A DNA stretch of 64,000 bases. It comes from Novosphingobium rosa NBRC 15208. Lineage in GTDB: Bacteria > Pseudomonadota > Alphaproteobacteria > Sphingomonadales > Sphingomonadaceae. The stretch's first letter is position 1; every line of letters starts with the position of its first letter. The position numbers and the translations under genes were made by a program. The DNA is taken from the NCBI RefSeq assembly GCF_001598555.1, contig NZ_BCZE01000012.1:1-64000 (forward strand). The letters are read 5' to 3'. Under the pieces are notes generated by a model, which saw nothing but the letters and a program-made list of their open reading frames with translations, did no database searches and was not told the DNA's origin. This document shows positions 8,574-17,115 of this stretch, piece after piece.

Positions 8574-9167
8574 ATGACCGGCTTTGACGTAACTGTTTTC
8601 GTGGTGGTGGGCGCCGCTGCCTCGCTCGGCTTTCTGCGCGGTTTCGTGCAGGAGGCCATTTCGCTGTGCGCCTTTATCGTCGCCATGATGGCGGTGCATC
8701 TGTTGCAGGCACCGCTGGCCAAGGCGCTGGTGCCGCATATCGGATCGGAATCCGGGGCCGATGTTGCCGCCTTCCTGTTCCTGCTGCTGGTGCCTTATTT
8801 CCTTGTGCGCTTTTTGGCCCGCTATCTGGGCGGGGCGGCGCGCAATTCGATTCTCGGGCCTGTCGATCGCGTGCTGGGCTTCGGCTTTGGCGCGGTGAAG
8901 GGTACGCTGATCGTGGTGGCGGGTTTCTCGCTGATCGTGCTGTTCTATGACACGGTCTGGGGCGTGGGCGGGCGGCCCGAGTGGATCACCAGGAGCCGCA
9001 CTTATCCTTTCGTCAACGCCAGCAGCAGCGCGTTGCTCAAGATCGTGTCGGAGCGCCGCAAGGCGGCTGCAGACGCCGCCGATGCCGACAGTTCGGCCAG
9101 CAATGACGATGATGCGCCCAAGCGCCATGTCACGCCGCATCGCCGCGCTCACCGCAAGGCCGATTGA
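8574..9167 (+). CDS. cvpA: CvpA family membrane protein
   Basis: A 197-residue inner-membrane protein of the colicin V production family. It has four predicted membrane segments, at about residues 5-25, 30-48, 62-82 and 105-125, and the family-typical LGFLRGFVQEAISLCAFIVAMM near the N-terminus. The cytoplasmic tail is Asp/Ser-rich and then His/Arg-rich (HRRAHRKAD). Relatives are needed for colicin V export in E. coli and contribute to envelope and bile resistance elsewhere. The biochemical function is unknown. It sits between radA and an IscU-like gene with 3-11 bp gaps, so all three are likely in one operon. Confidence 0.9.
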   Translation: MTGFDVTVFVVVGAAASLGFLRGFVQEAISLCAFIVAMMAVHLLQAPLAKALVPHIGSESGADVAAFLFLLLVPYFLVRFLARYLGGAARNSILGPVDRVLGFGFGAVKGTLIVVAGFSLIVLFYDTVWGVGGRPEWITRSRTYPFVNASSSALLKIVSERRKAAADAADADSSASNDDDAPKRHVTPHRRAHRKAD

Positions 9168-9170
9168 GCC

Positions 9171-9620
9171 TTGGCTTCAGGCTCGGTTCTCTATTCGCCC
9201 GATGTGCTGGCGATGGCGCTGGATCTGGCGCGCTGGCCGATGGCAGGCGATCTGCCGCTGATCGGCGAGGCACGCTCTGCCTCTTGCGGCAGCAGGATGA
9301 GGGTGGGCATCGAACTGAACGAACAAGGCGCAATCAGCCGCATCGGCGTTGCGGCGCAGGCTTGCGCGATCGGGCAGGCTGCCGCCAGCTTGATGGCCCG
9401 CGCGGCGCAGGGGCGCAATCAGCAGGATTTTGCCAAAACCGAGGCCGAGATCGTGGCCTGGCTTGGCGGGGATGACGCCTTGCCGGATTGGCCGGGGCTT
9501 GAAGCGCTGGCGGCGGTGCGGGATTATCCCGGTCGGCATGGTGCTTTCCTGCTGGGCTGGCGCGCCGTGTTGCAGGCGATGGCGACACAGGACTTGCGTG
9601 CGCCCCGCGCCGATGTCTGA
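9171..9620 (+). CDS. Divergent IscU/SufU-like iron-sulfur scaffold protein
   Basis: A 149-residue protein resembling the SufU/IscU fold. SASCGSRMRVGIEL aligns with the first cysteine site (normally CGD) and AAQACAIGQAAASLMA with the second (normally GCxIxxASASMM). The third cysteine near the C-terminus is replaced in GRHGAFLLGWRAV, and the Asp after the first Cys-Gly is Ser. Two of the usual cluster/zinc ligands are therefore missing, and scaffold function cannot be assumed. The start is TTG at 9171, three bases after the cvpA stop. It gives the LYSPDVLAMALDLA start expected of relatives. It is packed between cvpA and alr (8 bp gap), implying co-transcription. Confidence 0.65.
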   Translation: MASGSVLYSPDVLAMALDLARWPMAGDLPLIGEARSASCGSRMRVGIELNEQGAISRIGVAAQACAIGQAAASLMARAAQGRNQQDFAKTEAEIVAWLGGDDALPDWPGLEALAAVRDYPGRHGAFLLGWRAVLQAMATQDLRAPRADV

Positions 9621-9628
9621 GGTTTGAG

Positions 9629-10675
9629 ATGACAGTTCCGTTCCCCGCTCCCCCCTTGCGCCTGACCCTCGATGACGAGGCGCTGGCGCATAACTGGCAG
9701 GCGCTGGATGCTCTGTCCGGTGCGGCCAAGGCCGGGGCGGCGGTGAAGGCGGACGCCTATGGCTTGGGCGCGCGCCGGGTGGTGCCGCTGCTGGCCCGCA
9801 CAGGTTGTGCGGATTTCTTCGTCGCCCATTGGGCTGAGGCCGCCGATCTGGTCGATCTGGTCGATCCGCGCAGCATGGCCGTGCTGCATGGGCCGTTGAG
9901 CGACGCCGATGTAACCTTTGCCAAGGCGACGGGCGTGAGGCCGGTGCTCAATTCGCTCGATCAGGCGCGGCGCTGGCGTGAAGCGGGCGGCGGTCTGTGC
10001 GATGTGATGGTCGATACCGGCATGAACCGGCTCGGGCTGGCGACCGGCGATTTGGGGCAGCTGGCCGGGCTGGAGGTGGATGTGCTGCACTCCCATCTGG
10101 CCAGCGCCGATGAGGACAGCGCGCTGAACGCGCTGCAACTTCAGCGTTGGCAGGCCTCGCTTGGCGCCTTGCCGCATCGGCGTGCGGCACTGGCCAACAG
10201 CGCGGGCATTGCCCTGGGCGCGGCCTATCATGGCGATCTGACGCGTCCGGGGCTGGCGCTGTATGGCGGCATTGCGCGCCCGGAACTGGCCGATGTGATC
10301 CGCCCGGTGGTGCGGCCTCAGGTCGCTTTGCTGCAAGTGAGGCAGATCGCGCCCGGCGAGACCGTTGGCTACAACGCCACCTTCACCGCGTCCGGCCCGA
10401 TGCGCCTTGGCACCGTGGCGCTGGGCTATGCCGATGGCTATCTGCGTTGCTGGTCGGGGCAGGGGATGCTGCGCTCCGGTGATGGTGTTGAGGTGCCGGT
10501 GCTGGGCCGCGTCTCGATGGATCTGACCATCGTCGATCTCACCCGGGCCCCCCATCTGGCCGAGGGCGATTGGCTGGATGTGGTCTATGATCTGCCGCGC
10601 GCGGCTGCCCAAACAGGCTTGTCGCAATACGAGCTGTTAACCGGATTGGGCCGTCGTTTCGCACGTGCGGGCTAA
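9629..10675 (+). CDS. alr: Alanine racemase
   Basis: PLP enzyme that interconverts L- and D-alanine for peptidoglycan. The 348 residues show the catalytic lysine in AAVKADAYGLGA (about residue 37), which binds PLP, and the phosphate-binding AALANSAGI region. The second catalytic base is a tyrosine in ETVGYNATF, and the C-terminal beta domain contains ALGYADGYLR and VLGRVSMDLTIVD. It is slightly short for the family (about 360-380) but complete. It follows the IscU-like gene by 8 bp and precedes phaR by 94 bp. Confidence 0.94.
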   Translation: MTVPFPAPPLRLTLDDEALAHNWQALDALSGAAKAGAAVKADAYGLGARRVVPLLARTGCADFFVAHWAEAADLVDLVDPRSMAVLHGPLSDADVTFAKATGVRPVLNSLDQARRWREAGGGLCDVMVDTGMNRLGLATGDLGQLAGLEVDVLHSHLASADEDSALNALQLQRWQASLGALPHRRAALANSAGIALGAAYHGDLTRPGLALYGGIARPELADVIRPVVRPQVALLQVRQIAPGETVGYNATFTASGPMRLGTVALGYADGYLRCWSGQGMLRSGDGVEVPVLGRVSMDLTIVDLTRAPHLAEGDWLDVVYDLPRAAAQTGLSQYELLTGLGRRFARAG

Positions 10676-10769
10676 ACTTGCGTTTTGCTCTGCTGCTGCG
10701 CAGCAATCTGTTGCGTCCATGGTCTTTTGAGTGCAAACTGCCGTTCAGAAACGGGAGTAGGACAGACTG

Positions 10770-11363
10770 ATGGCTGACAATGCGGGCTCCAAGGACAACA
10801 CCGTCATCATCAAGAAATACGCCAACCGCAGGCTGTATAACACCCAGTCGTCGAGCTACATCACGCTCGACCATCTGGCGAAGATGACGCGTGAGGGGAT
10901 CGAGTTCCGCGTGCTGGACGCCAAGTCCGGCTCGGACATCACCCATCAGATCCTCACCCAGATCATCATGGAGGAAGAGGCCAGCGGCGAGCAGATGCTG
11001 CCGGTCAATTTCCTGCGCCAGCTGATCGGCATGTATGGCAATTCGATGCAGGCGCTGATCCCGCATTATCTCGAAGCCAGCATGGACCAGTTCCGCGCCA
11101 ACCAGCTCAAGCTGCGCAAGGCTTTCGAGGACAGCATCGAGACCAATCCGCTCGCCCGGCTGACGCAGCAGAACATCGCCATGTTCCAGGCCGCCGCCGC
11201 CGCCTTTATGCCCGGCGCGGAAGGTGGGGCTGTCTCGCCCAAGGATGAGGCGCCCGCTGCTGCTGGCGAGCCTGAAAAGACTGGCGAGACCCGCAACGAA
11301 CTCGATGCCCTGCGTGAGCAGATGCTGGCCATGCAGAAGAAGCTGGATCAGCTGGGCAAGTAA
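10770..11363 (+). CDS. phaR: Polyhydroxyalkanoate synthesis repressor PhaR
   Basis: DNA-binding regulator that senses PHA granules and controls phasin and PHA synthesis genes. The 197-residue protein carries the diagnostic N-terminal PHB/PHA accumulation regulator domain IIKKYANRRLYNTQSS (about residues 12-27) followed by YITLDHLAKMTREG. Next is the PHB_acc repeat region (ILTQIIMEEEASG, LPVNFLRQLIGMYG). The tail is Ala/Pro-rich and ends in a coiled coil (NELDALREQMLAMQKKLDQLGK). GGGAG upstream is a good ribosome-binding site. Its presence implies PHA storage in this organism; no PHA synthase gene lies in the window. Confidence 0.94.
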   Translation: MADNAGSKDNTVIIKKYANRRLYNTQSSSYITLDHLAKMTREGIEFRVLDAKSGSDITHQILTQIIMEEEASGEQMLPVNFLRQLIGMYGNSMQALIPHYLEASMDQFRANQLKLRKAFEDSIETNPLARLTQQNIAMFQAAAAAFMPGAEGGAVSPKDEAPAAAGEPEKTGETRNELDALREQMLAMQKKLDQLGK

Positions 11364-11373
11364 GGCTGATCAG

Positions 11374-11406
11374 GGGAAGGAAGCGGTTTTTTCCTTCCCT
11401 CTTTGC
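11374..11406 (+). terminator. Rho-independent terminator after phaR
   Basis: GGGAAGGAA (11374-11382) pairs perfectly with TTCCTTCCC (11391-11399) over the loop GCGGTTTT, followed by TCTTTGCT. It lies 11 bp after the phaR stop and 48 bp before the proS start. Confidence 0.7.
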
Positions 11407-11453
11407 TACACAGGGGTTTGAACTTGGAGCTTCGCCCGGCTAAGGCCGCGCGC

Positions 11454-13013
11454 ATGACACAGAACGCTCCCAACCCCAAGATCCGCCACGCGCTGACCGT
11501 CAAGCGCGCCGATGATTTCGCGCAATGGTATCAGCATGTCGTCTCCGAAGGCGAAATGGCCGAGGAATCGGGCGTGCGCGGCTGCATGGTCATCAAGCCA
11601 TGGGGCTACGGCATCTGGGAGCGGATCCAGAAGCTGATGGACGCGCGCATCAAGGAAGCGGGCGTCGACAATTGCTATTTCCCGCTGTTCATTCCGCTCA
11701 GCTACTTCTCCAAGGAGGCCGACCATGTGGAGGGCTTCGCCAAGGAGATGGCGGTCGTCACCCATCACCGCCTGATCGGTGACGGCAAGGGCGGGCTGAT
11801 CCCCGATCCCGAGGCCAAGCTGGAAGAGCCGCTGATCGTGCGCCCCACCAGCGAGACGGTGATTGGCGCCGCAATGAGCCGCTGGGTGCAGAGCTGGCGC
11901 GACCTGCCGCTGATGGTCAACCAGTGGGCCAATGTGGTGCGCTGGGAAATGCGCACCCGCATGTTCCTGCGCACCAGTGAGTTCCTCTGGCAGGAGGGCC
12001 ACACCGCCCATGCCGATCGCAACGATGCGATGACGGAAACGCTGCGCGCTCTGGAAATGTACCGCGAGTTTGCCGAAAACGTGCTGGCCATGCCGGTCGT
12101 GGCCGGTGAGAAGCCCGAGAATGAGCGCTTCCCCGGCGCCGTCGCCACCTATTCCATCGAGGCGATGATGCAGGATGGCAAGGCGCTGCAGGCGGGCACC
12201 AGCCATTATCTCGGCACCGGCTTCGCCGAAGCCGCCGGCATCCGCTACCAGTCGAAGGAAGGCGCTCAGGAGCTGGCGCATACCACCAGCTGGGGCGTTT
12301 CCACCCGCATGATCGGTGGCGTCATCATGACCCATGGCGACGATGATGGTCTGCGCGTGCCGCCCGCCATCGCGCCGCATCAGATCATCATCCTGCCCAT
12401 GCTGCGCGAGGACGATGGCGATGAGGCCCTGCTGGCCTATTGCGAGGAAATCCGCCGCGAACTGGCCAAGCTGTCCGCACTGGGCGAGTCCGTTCGCGTG
12501 CTGCTCGACAAGCGTGCGGGCAAGGCCACGCAGAAGCGCTGGGCCTGGGTCAAGAAGGGCGCGCCGATCATTCTGGAAATCGGCGGTCGCGACGCTGCTG
12601 GCGGCATGGTTTCGGCGGTGCGTCGTGACCGGCTGTGGAAGGATGATGGCAAGGTCAATTTCGTCGGCCAGACGCGCGATGCGTTTATCGCCGCTGCCGT
12701 TTCCGAGCTGGAAAGCGTCCAGTCCAGCCTGCATGCCGAGGCCACGCAGCGCCGCGATGCCAACATCACCACTGGCATCACCTCGCTCGATGCGCTGGCG
12801 ACATTCTTCGCTGAGGATCAGCGCTATCCGGGCTGGGTCGAGCTGAACTGGTCGCGCCCCACCGGCGCCGCGCTGGAGAAGGTGGTCGAGCAGCTCAAGG
12901 CGCTCAAGCTGACGATCCGCAACACCGCGCTGAATGCCGCGCCCGCCGAAGGGCAGTGCCCCTTCACCGGCGAGCCCGCTGTCGAGCGGATTTACGTGGC
13001 GCGCGCTTACTAA
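11454..13013 (+). CDS. proS: Prolyl-tRNA synthetase, archaeal/eukaryotic type
   Basis: Charges tRNA(Pro) with proline. The 519-residue protein is the short ProS type 3 (archaeal/eukaryotic architecture), not the roughly 570-residue bacterial type with an inserted editing domain. Evidence includes the N-terminal DFAQWYQHVVSEGEMAE, the class II motif 2 region (NQWANVVRWEMRTRMFLRTSEFLWQEGHTAH) and RPTSETVIG, and the C-terminal end EGQCPFTGEPAVERIYVARAY. In typical relatives the C-terminal domain carries four zinc cysteines; here only one is visible, so the zinc site appears lost. The start at 11454 (MTQNAPNPKIRHALTVK) was chosen over an upstream in-frame ATG that adds 17 unlikely residues. It is followed by a bidirectional terminator. 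Confidence 0.94.
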   Translation: MTQNAPNPKIRHALTVKRADDFAQWYQHVVSEGEMAEESGVRGCMVIKPWGYGIWERIQKLMDARIKEAGVDNCYFPLFIPLSYFSKEADHVEGFAKEMAVVTHHRLIGDGKGGLIPDPEAKLEEPLIVRPTSETVIGAAMSRWVQSWRDLPLMVNQWANVVRWEMRTRMFLRTSEFLWQEGHTAHADRNDAMTETLRALEMYREFAENVLAMPVVAGEKPENERFPGAVATYSIEAMMQDGKALQAGTSHYLGTGFAEAAGIRYQSKEGAQELAHTTSWGVSTRMIGGVIMTHGDDDGLRVPPAIAPHQIIILPMLREDDGDEALLAYCEEIRRELAKLSALGESVRVLLDKRAGKATQKRWAWVKKGAPIILEIGGRDAAGGMVSAVRRDRLWKDDGKVNFVGQTRDAFIAAAVSELESVQSSLHAEATQRRDANITTGITSLDALATFFAEDQRYPGWVELNWSRPTGAALEKVVEQLKALKLTIRNTALNAAPAEGQCPFTGEPAVERIYVARAY

Positions 13014-13016
13014 GAC

Positions 13017-13060
13017 AAAAAGCCCGGCATGGTGGGGAAGATCACCATGTCGGGCTTTTT
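13017..13060. terminator. Bidirectional terminator between proS and the dehydrogenase gene
   Basis: A long stem with one G-U pair, 13017-13034 with 13043-13060, is built on GCCCGGCATGGTG and CACCATGTCGGGC. It is flanked by AAAAA on the left and TTTTT on the right, so it can terminate both convergent transcription units. Confidence 0.9.
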
Positions 13061-13098
13061 GGGCCGGGCTTTCTTGCGCCGGCAACTGTTCCGGCGGC

Positions 13099-13980
13099 TC
13101 AGCCTGCCGTAAAGGCGGCGAAGCTTTCCGCCATACGTGCGCGATCCGGCGCCTGACCGGTGAACAGGCCAAAGGCGTCCGCTGCCTGGCCCACAGCCAT
13201 GCCCTGACCCGTCAGCGTACGGCAACCCAGAGCGCGGGCTGCCGCCAGCAGCGGCGTTTCCAGTGGGAAATAGATGATCTCGGCCACCCAATGGTGAGGC
13301 TGAAGCGCGGCCGCATCGATCGGCGTGCCGGGGAACTTGGCCATGCCGATGGGCGTGGCGTTGAGAATGCCATCGACCTTGCCCGCCGCCTGCACGGTAT
13401 TCTGCACAACGGAGACCCGATCCGCGCCATAGGTGGCGGCCAGTTGATAGCGCAGGGCCTCAACGCGCACCGCATCGGTGTCGTACAGGCTCAGATGCTG
13501 CACGCCGATGGTCGAGAGCAAGGCATGAGCGGTGGCCGATCCCGCGCCGCCGCAGCCCAGCTGAAGCACATGGCCCAGAGCCACGCCGGGCAGCCCATCG
13601 AGGAAACCCTGCGCAAAGCCCGAAACATCGGTGTTATGACCGATGCGCTTGCCATCCTGAAACACCACGGTGTTGACCGCGCCAATCGCGCGGGCGCCTT
13701 CTGACAGATCATCCAGCAGCGGCATCACCGCCTGCTTGAAAGGGAACGTGATGTTCAGCCCGGCAAAGCCCGAGGTCTGCACCGCATCGAGAAGTTGGGG
13801 CAGATCCTTGTCCTCCCAGCCGCGATGGGTGAAATCGAACAAAGTGTAGAGCAGGCGCAGCCCCTGCGCATCGCCCTCCTGCTCATGCATCCAGGGCGTG
13901 CGGCTCTCCAGAATGCCGCGTCCGACCAGACCGACCATAATGCGGAGATCGCGTTGCGAGGCAGAGGAAGACAGAACCAT
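13099..13980 (-). CDS. Quinate/shikimate dehydrogenase (AroE superfamily, QsuD-like)
   Basis: NAD(P)-dependent oxidoreductase of 293 residues. It belongs to the AroE fold but is closer to catabolic quinate/shikimate dehydrogenases. The substrate motif is ESRTPWMHE, with Ser-Arg-Thr-Pro where biosynthetic AroE has S-x-S-P. The pattern GLNITFPFKQAVMPLLD (catalytic Lys), GAVNTVV and GHNTDVSGF (catalytic Asp) strongly recalls Corynebacterium QsuD. A Rossmann glycine motif (LGCGGAGSATAHALL) and NATPIGM follow. Start ATG 13980 was chosen; a longer frame adds 13 basic residues. It lies 64 bp downstream of the TonB-receptor gene on the same strand and is probably in its operon. Oxidation of quinate/shikimate rather than aromatic biosynthesis is inferred from sequence pattern plus neighbours. 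Confidence 0.82.
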   Translation of the reverse strand: MVLSSSASQRDLRIMVGLVGRGILESRTPWMHEQEGDAQGLRLLYTLFDFTHRGWEDKDLPQLLDAVQTSGFAGLNITFPFKQAVMPLLDDLSEGARAIGAVNTVVFQDGKRIGHNTDVSGFAQGFLDGLPGVALGHVLQLGCGGAGSATAHALLSTIGVQHLSLYDTDAVRVEALRYQLAATYGADRVSVVQNTVQAAGKVDGILNATPIGMAKFPGTPIDAAALQPHHWVAEIIYFPLETPLLAAARALGCRTLTGQGMAVGQAADAFGLFTGQAPDRARMAESFAAFTAG

Positions 13981-14044
13981 ATCGGAGGCACACTTTCGAA
14001 AAAACCGCTCCGGGCACAAGCTCCCGGAGCGGCCGAGGGTGGAC

Positions 14045-16915
14045 TTAAAACTTGGCGCGAATGCCCAGATTGACGACGCGCCCGATGGGATTGCCGTTCA
14101 GCGCGTCGTAACCCACCGCGCCATTGGTGGTGTAGGTGTTGACGAAAGGCGGCATCTTGTTGGCCAGATTGGTGACATCGACATAGAAGGTCGCATCGCG
14201 CAGGGCGGGCAGCTTGTCGAGCTTGTAGCTGACATGCAGGTCCACCGTGCCGAAAGCACTGATCTTGTCGCCGCCGCCGGTGGGCACGCCATTGGTGCGG
14301 GTGACGGGGTTCACCGCCGAGCTGCCCCAATAGGTGTAGCCGCCCAGATAGTTGTAGAACACATCAGCGCTGAACGGACCCTTGTCATAGCCGAGATTGA
14401 AGCGACCCTCGAACTTGACGGACGGGAAGGTGGTGTTGAACCCCGATGTGCCCAGCACGCTGAACTTGGTGCCATTGTCACCGAAATACTGGTCGAACTT
14501 CACCTTGCGGGTGAAGGAGGCGCCCAGGTTGAACTTGCCGAAGGAGGTGTCGAAGCGGTAGCTGCCCGAAACGTCCAGACCGGCCACATCCAGGTTCAGC
14601 ACATTGGCCTGCTGGTAGTTGTAGATGTAATAGGCCGTCTGGCTGATCGCGCCGGTCTGGGGCAGGCCCGCGCCCGCCGTGGCGACCTGACCCGCCGTGG
14701 CGCCGGCAGGATAGATCTGCATCAGATAGGCCAGATCCGCCGAGCCCAGCGCCAGCGCGGGCTGGGGCGCGGTGATGCCGCCCTTCAGCTTGTTGCTCCA
14801 GTAGGTGACCGAGAGGCGCAGGCCGGGCACCTGCACCGGGGTCAGATCGACGCCGATGCTCCATGCCTCGCCCTTCTGGGCCTTCAGCTTGCCATTACCG
14901 CCGCTGACCTGCACGCCATAGACGCCGCCCAGATTGCAGGCCGTGGCCGAGCAGACCGCGCCCGGCAGATTGGCCGCCGTGGGGAAGCTGGCGAGGCTGA
15001 CCACCGGAGCACCGCCCGGCAGCGCCGAGCCCAGCACGCCAGCAAAGCCCGATTCACCCGTCAGGCCCGCAGCGTTCGAGCCGATCGAGGTGAGGGCGGG
15101 GGCCACGAAGCTGCGCGCCCAGTTGGCGCGGAACTTGATGCCGCGTACCGGTTCGAAATTGGCGGCGATCTTGGGGTTGGTGGTGTTGCCGAAGTCATTG
15201 TAATGGTCGAAACGGCCCGAGATGTTGAGGTCGAGCGATTTGACGAAGCCATCCTTGATGATCGGCACGTAAAGTTCGGCATAGGCCGAGGCGACATTGC
15301 GCTTGTAATCGATCGAGAGATATTGCGAGTTCTGGCTGGCGACGCCCAGATTGTTGGGGCGCACGATGTCCTGATGCAGGCCATAGCCGGTCAGCTCGCC
15401 GCCCACGGCCAGCTTGACCGCCCCGGCGTGGGGGATGTCGAACAGCTCGCCGCTGACCTTCAGATAGGCGTTGCGCATGGTCTGATGCGCGGATTGCAGC
15501 TGGTTGTTGTCGATCAGCGCGGCCCGGGTGGCGGCAGAGGTGCCATTGCCCCAGAAGTCGATGGCGTTGGCGGTGGTCAGCGTCTGACTGACCGATTGCG
15601 TCACGCCATTGATCGAGGCCGAGGTGAAGCCATTGGCCGCCAGATTGAAGGCCGAGGTGTTGAGCTGGCCCTGATTGACCTGCTGCGAATTGTCCCGCCC
15701 ATAGATACCGCCGACATTGATCGACCATGCCGAGGTCAGATCATAGGTGGCGTCGAGATGCATGTAGATGTCTTCGGCGCTGCCGGTGATGGTCGCGCCT
15801 GGGCCGAACATCTGATCGGCATCCCAGTTGGCCGTGTAGGAGGTCGGCGTGGTGCCGCCCAGATTGAAGGCCTGGAAATAGGGATTGATCGAGCGGCCCG
15901 CGAGCGGCGTCGAACCATTGCCATAGATGGTGGCCGAGGCGCTGCCGCGCGTGACATTCTGCACATTCTTGCGGTTGGCGTAGATGAAATCGGCCGAGAG
16001 ATGCAGCTTGTCGCCCACATCCTGCATCACCTGCGCATAGACGTTATGGCGCTTTTCAGACGGCAGAATGTCCCAGGTGCTGGTGGGGTCGCAGTTGCTG
16101 GCGGTGTAGCTGCCATAGCTGTAATAGGTGGCGCCGCCGCTGGTCAGGCTGGGCGGAGCGCAGCGGCTGGTGACGAAATTGCTGCCGCCCAGACCCGTGA
16201 GGTTGCCACTGCGCGAGAAGCTGCGCGACGAAGCCGCCAGATTGGAGCGGTTGGAATAGTTGTAGGCCAGCAGGAAAGAGCCCGTGTCCCAGGTCTTGCC
16301 GCCCAGAACGCCCGCGTTGAAGGTCTTGTAATTGCTGGCGAAGCCCTTCTGGACGTTCACTTCCAGCCCGTTGAACTTCTTGCGGGTGATGAAGTTGATC
16401 ACGCCTGCGACCGCGTCCGAACCATAGACCGAGGAAGCACCGTCAGCCAGCACCTCGACGCGTTCCAGCGCGATGGGGGCGATGATGTTGGGATCGGCCA
16501 GCACATGGTTGATGCCGCTGGTGGGAATGCGGTGGCCGTTCATCAGGATCAGCGTGGAGTTGGAGGCCGAAGCGCCCAGACCATGAATGGTCGGCGCATT
16601 GGTGCCCGAGCCGTCCGCCGAGCCGAAAGCCCCCTGGCCGGGGGCCTGCAGGCCCACAACGGCGGGCACGGATTTGAGCACCTGCTGCACCGTCTGCGCG
16701 CCGGAGCTTTCCAGCTCGGCCCGGCCCACGGTGGTGAGGTTGGAGCCGACCGGGGCCACGCCCTTCAGGCTGGAGCCGGTGACGATGATGTCCGCAGCGC
16801 CGGTGGTTTCGGATGCTTTTGCGGCTGTGTCGCTTTGTGCCTGTGCGGTGCTCGCCATGGCCACCCCTGCCGCCAGAATCGACATCTGGACGACGAAACG
16901 CGTCTTACCTTTCAT
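14045..16915 (-). CDS. TonB-dependent outer-membrane receptor
   Basis: A 956-residue outer-membrane transporter energised by TonB-ExbBD. A signal peptide (MKGKTRFVVQMSILAAGVAMASTAQAQ) is followed by the plug domain, with the TonB-box-proximal DIIVTGSSLKGVAPVGSN, SGAQTVQQVLKSVPAV, STLILMNGHRIP and VEVLADGASSVYGSDAVAGVIN. A 22-strand barrel then ends in the typical aromatic terminus GIRAKF. Start ATG 16915 has GGGGGA upstream. Upstream at 16971-16983 lies a 13-bp element shared with the MFS and PQQ-dehydrogenase promoters. The adjacent QsuD-like gene and MFS gene suggest import of a hydroaromatic acid such as quinate, or of a conjugate of it. The substrate is not visible from sequence. Confidence 0.92.
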   Translation of the reverse strand: MKGKTRFVVQMSILAAGVAMASTAQAQSDTAAKASETTGAADIIVTGSSLKGVAPVGSNLTTVGRAELESSGAQTVQQVLKSVPAVVGLQAPGQGAFGSADGSGTNAPTIHGLGASASNSTLILMNGHRIPTSGINHVLADPNIIAPIALERVEVLADGASSVYGSDAVAGVINFITRKKFNGLEVNVQKGFASNYKTFNAGVLGGKTWDTGSFLLAYNYSNRSNLAASSRSFSRSGNLTGLGGSNFVTSRCAPPSLTSGGATYYSYGSYTASNCDPTSTWDILPSEKRHNVYAQVMQDVGDKLHLSADFIYANRKNVQNVTRGSASATIYGNGSTPLAGRSINPYFQAFNLGGTTPTSYTANWDADQMFGPGATITGSAEDIYMHLDATYDLTSAWSINVGGIYGRDNSQQVNQGQLNTSAFNLAANGFTSASINGVTQSVSQTLTTANAIDFWGNGTSAATRAALIDNNQLQSAHQTMRNAYLKVSGELFDIPHAGAVKLAVGGELTGYGLHQDIVRPNNLGVASQNSQYLSIDYKRNVASAYAELYVPIIKDGFVKSLDLNISGRFDHYNDFGNTTNPKIAANFEPVRGIKFRANWARSFVAPALTSIGSNAAGLTGESGFAGVLGSALPGGAPVVSLASFPTAANLPGAVCSATACNLGGVYGVQVSGGNGKLKAQKGEAWSIGVDLTPVQVPGLRLSVTYWSNKLKGGITAPQPALALGSADLAYLMQIYPAGATAGQVATAGAGLPQTGAISQTAYYIYNYQQANVLNLDVAGLDVSGSYRFDTSFGKFNLGASFTRKVKFDQYFGDNGTKFSVLGTSGFNTTFPSVKFEGRFNLGYDKGPFSADVFYNYLGGYTYWGSSAVNPVTRTNGVPTGGGDKISAFGTVDLHVSYKLDKLPALRDATFYVDVTNLANKMPPFVNTYTTNGAVGYDALNGNPIGRVVNLGIRAKF

Positions 16916-16970
16916 GATTTCCCCCGTTGTGAATCCCAAGATTCTTATCATCATGGCTTGCTGCCATTTA

Positions 16971-16983
16971 TGAACTAACCAGT
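16971..16983 (-). promoter_or_regulatory. Shared operator, TonB-receptor promoter
   Basis: In gene direction the site reads ACTGGTTAGTTCA. It occupies the spacer between a plausible -35 TTGTAT and a -10 TAAATG. AACT/AGTT arms make it partly palindromic. It matches the sites at 18543-18555 and 20596-20608 in at least 10 of 13 positions. A TetR-family repressor encoded 2.1-2.8 kb away (19109-19756) is the likely ligand (inference). Confidence 0.6.
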
Positions 16984-17115
16984 TACATACAATATTGGGT
17001 GCGTCAAACCTTTTGTCGGATCGCTATGCAGATATTTGACGATATGGTTCGTTATGATACGCGGCCTTCTCCGCCCGCCCATGGCGGAGAAGGCGCTGAT
17101 CGACGGGTGCGTGGA

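Noticed and set aside
13898..16978. A 1026-residue open frame antisense to the TonB receptor
   Set aside because: Shadow frame. The opposite strand encodes a complete receptor with signal peptide, plug and C-terminal aromatic residue.
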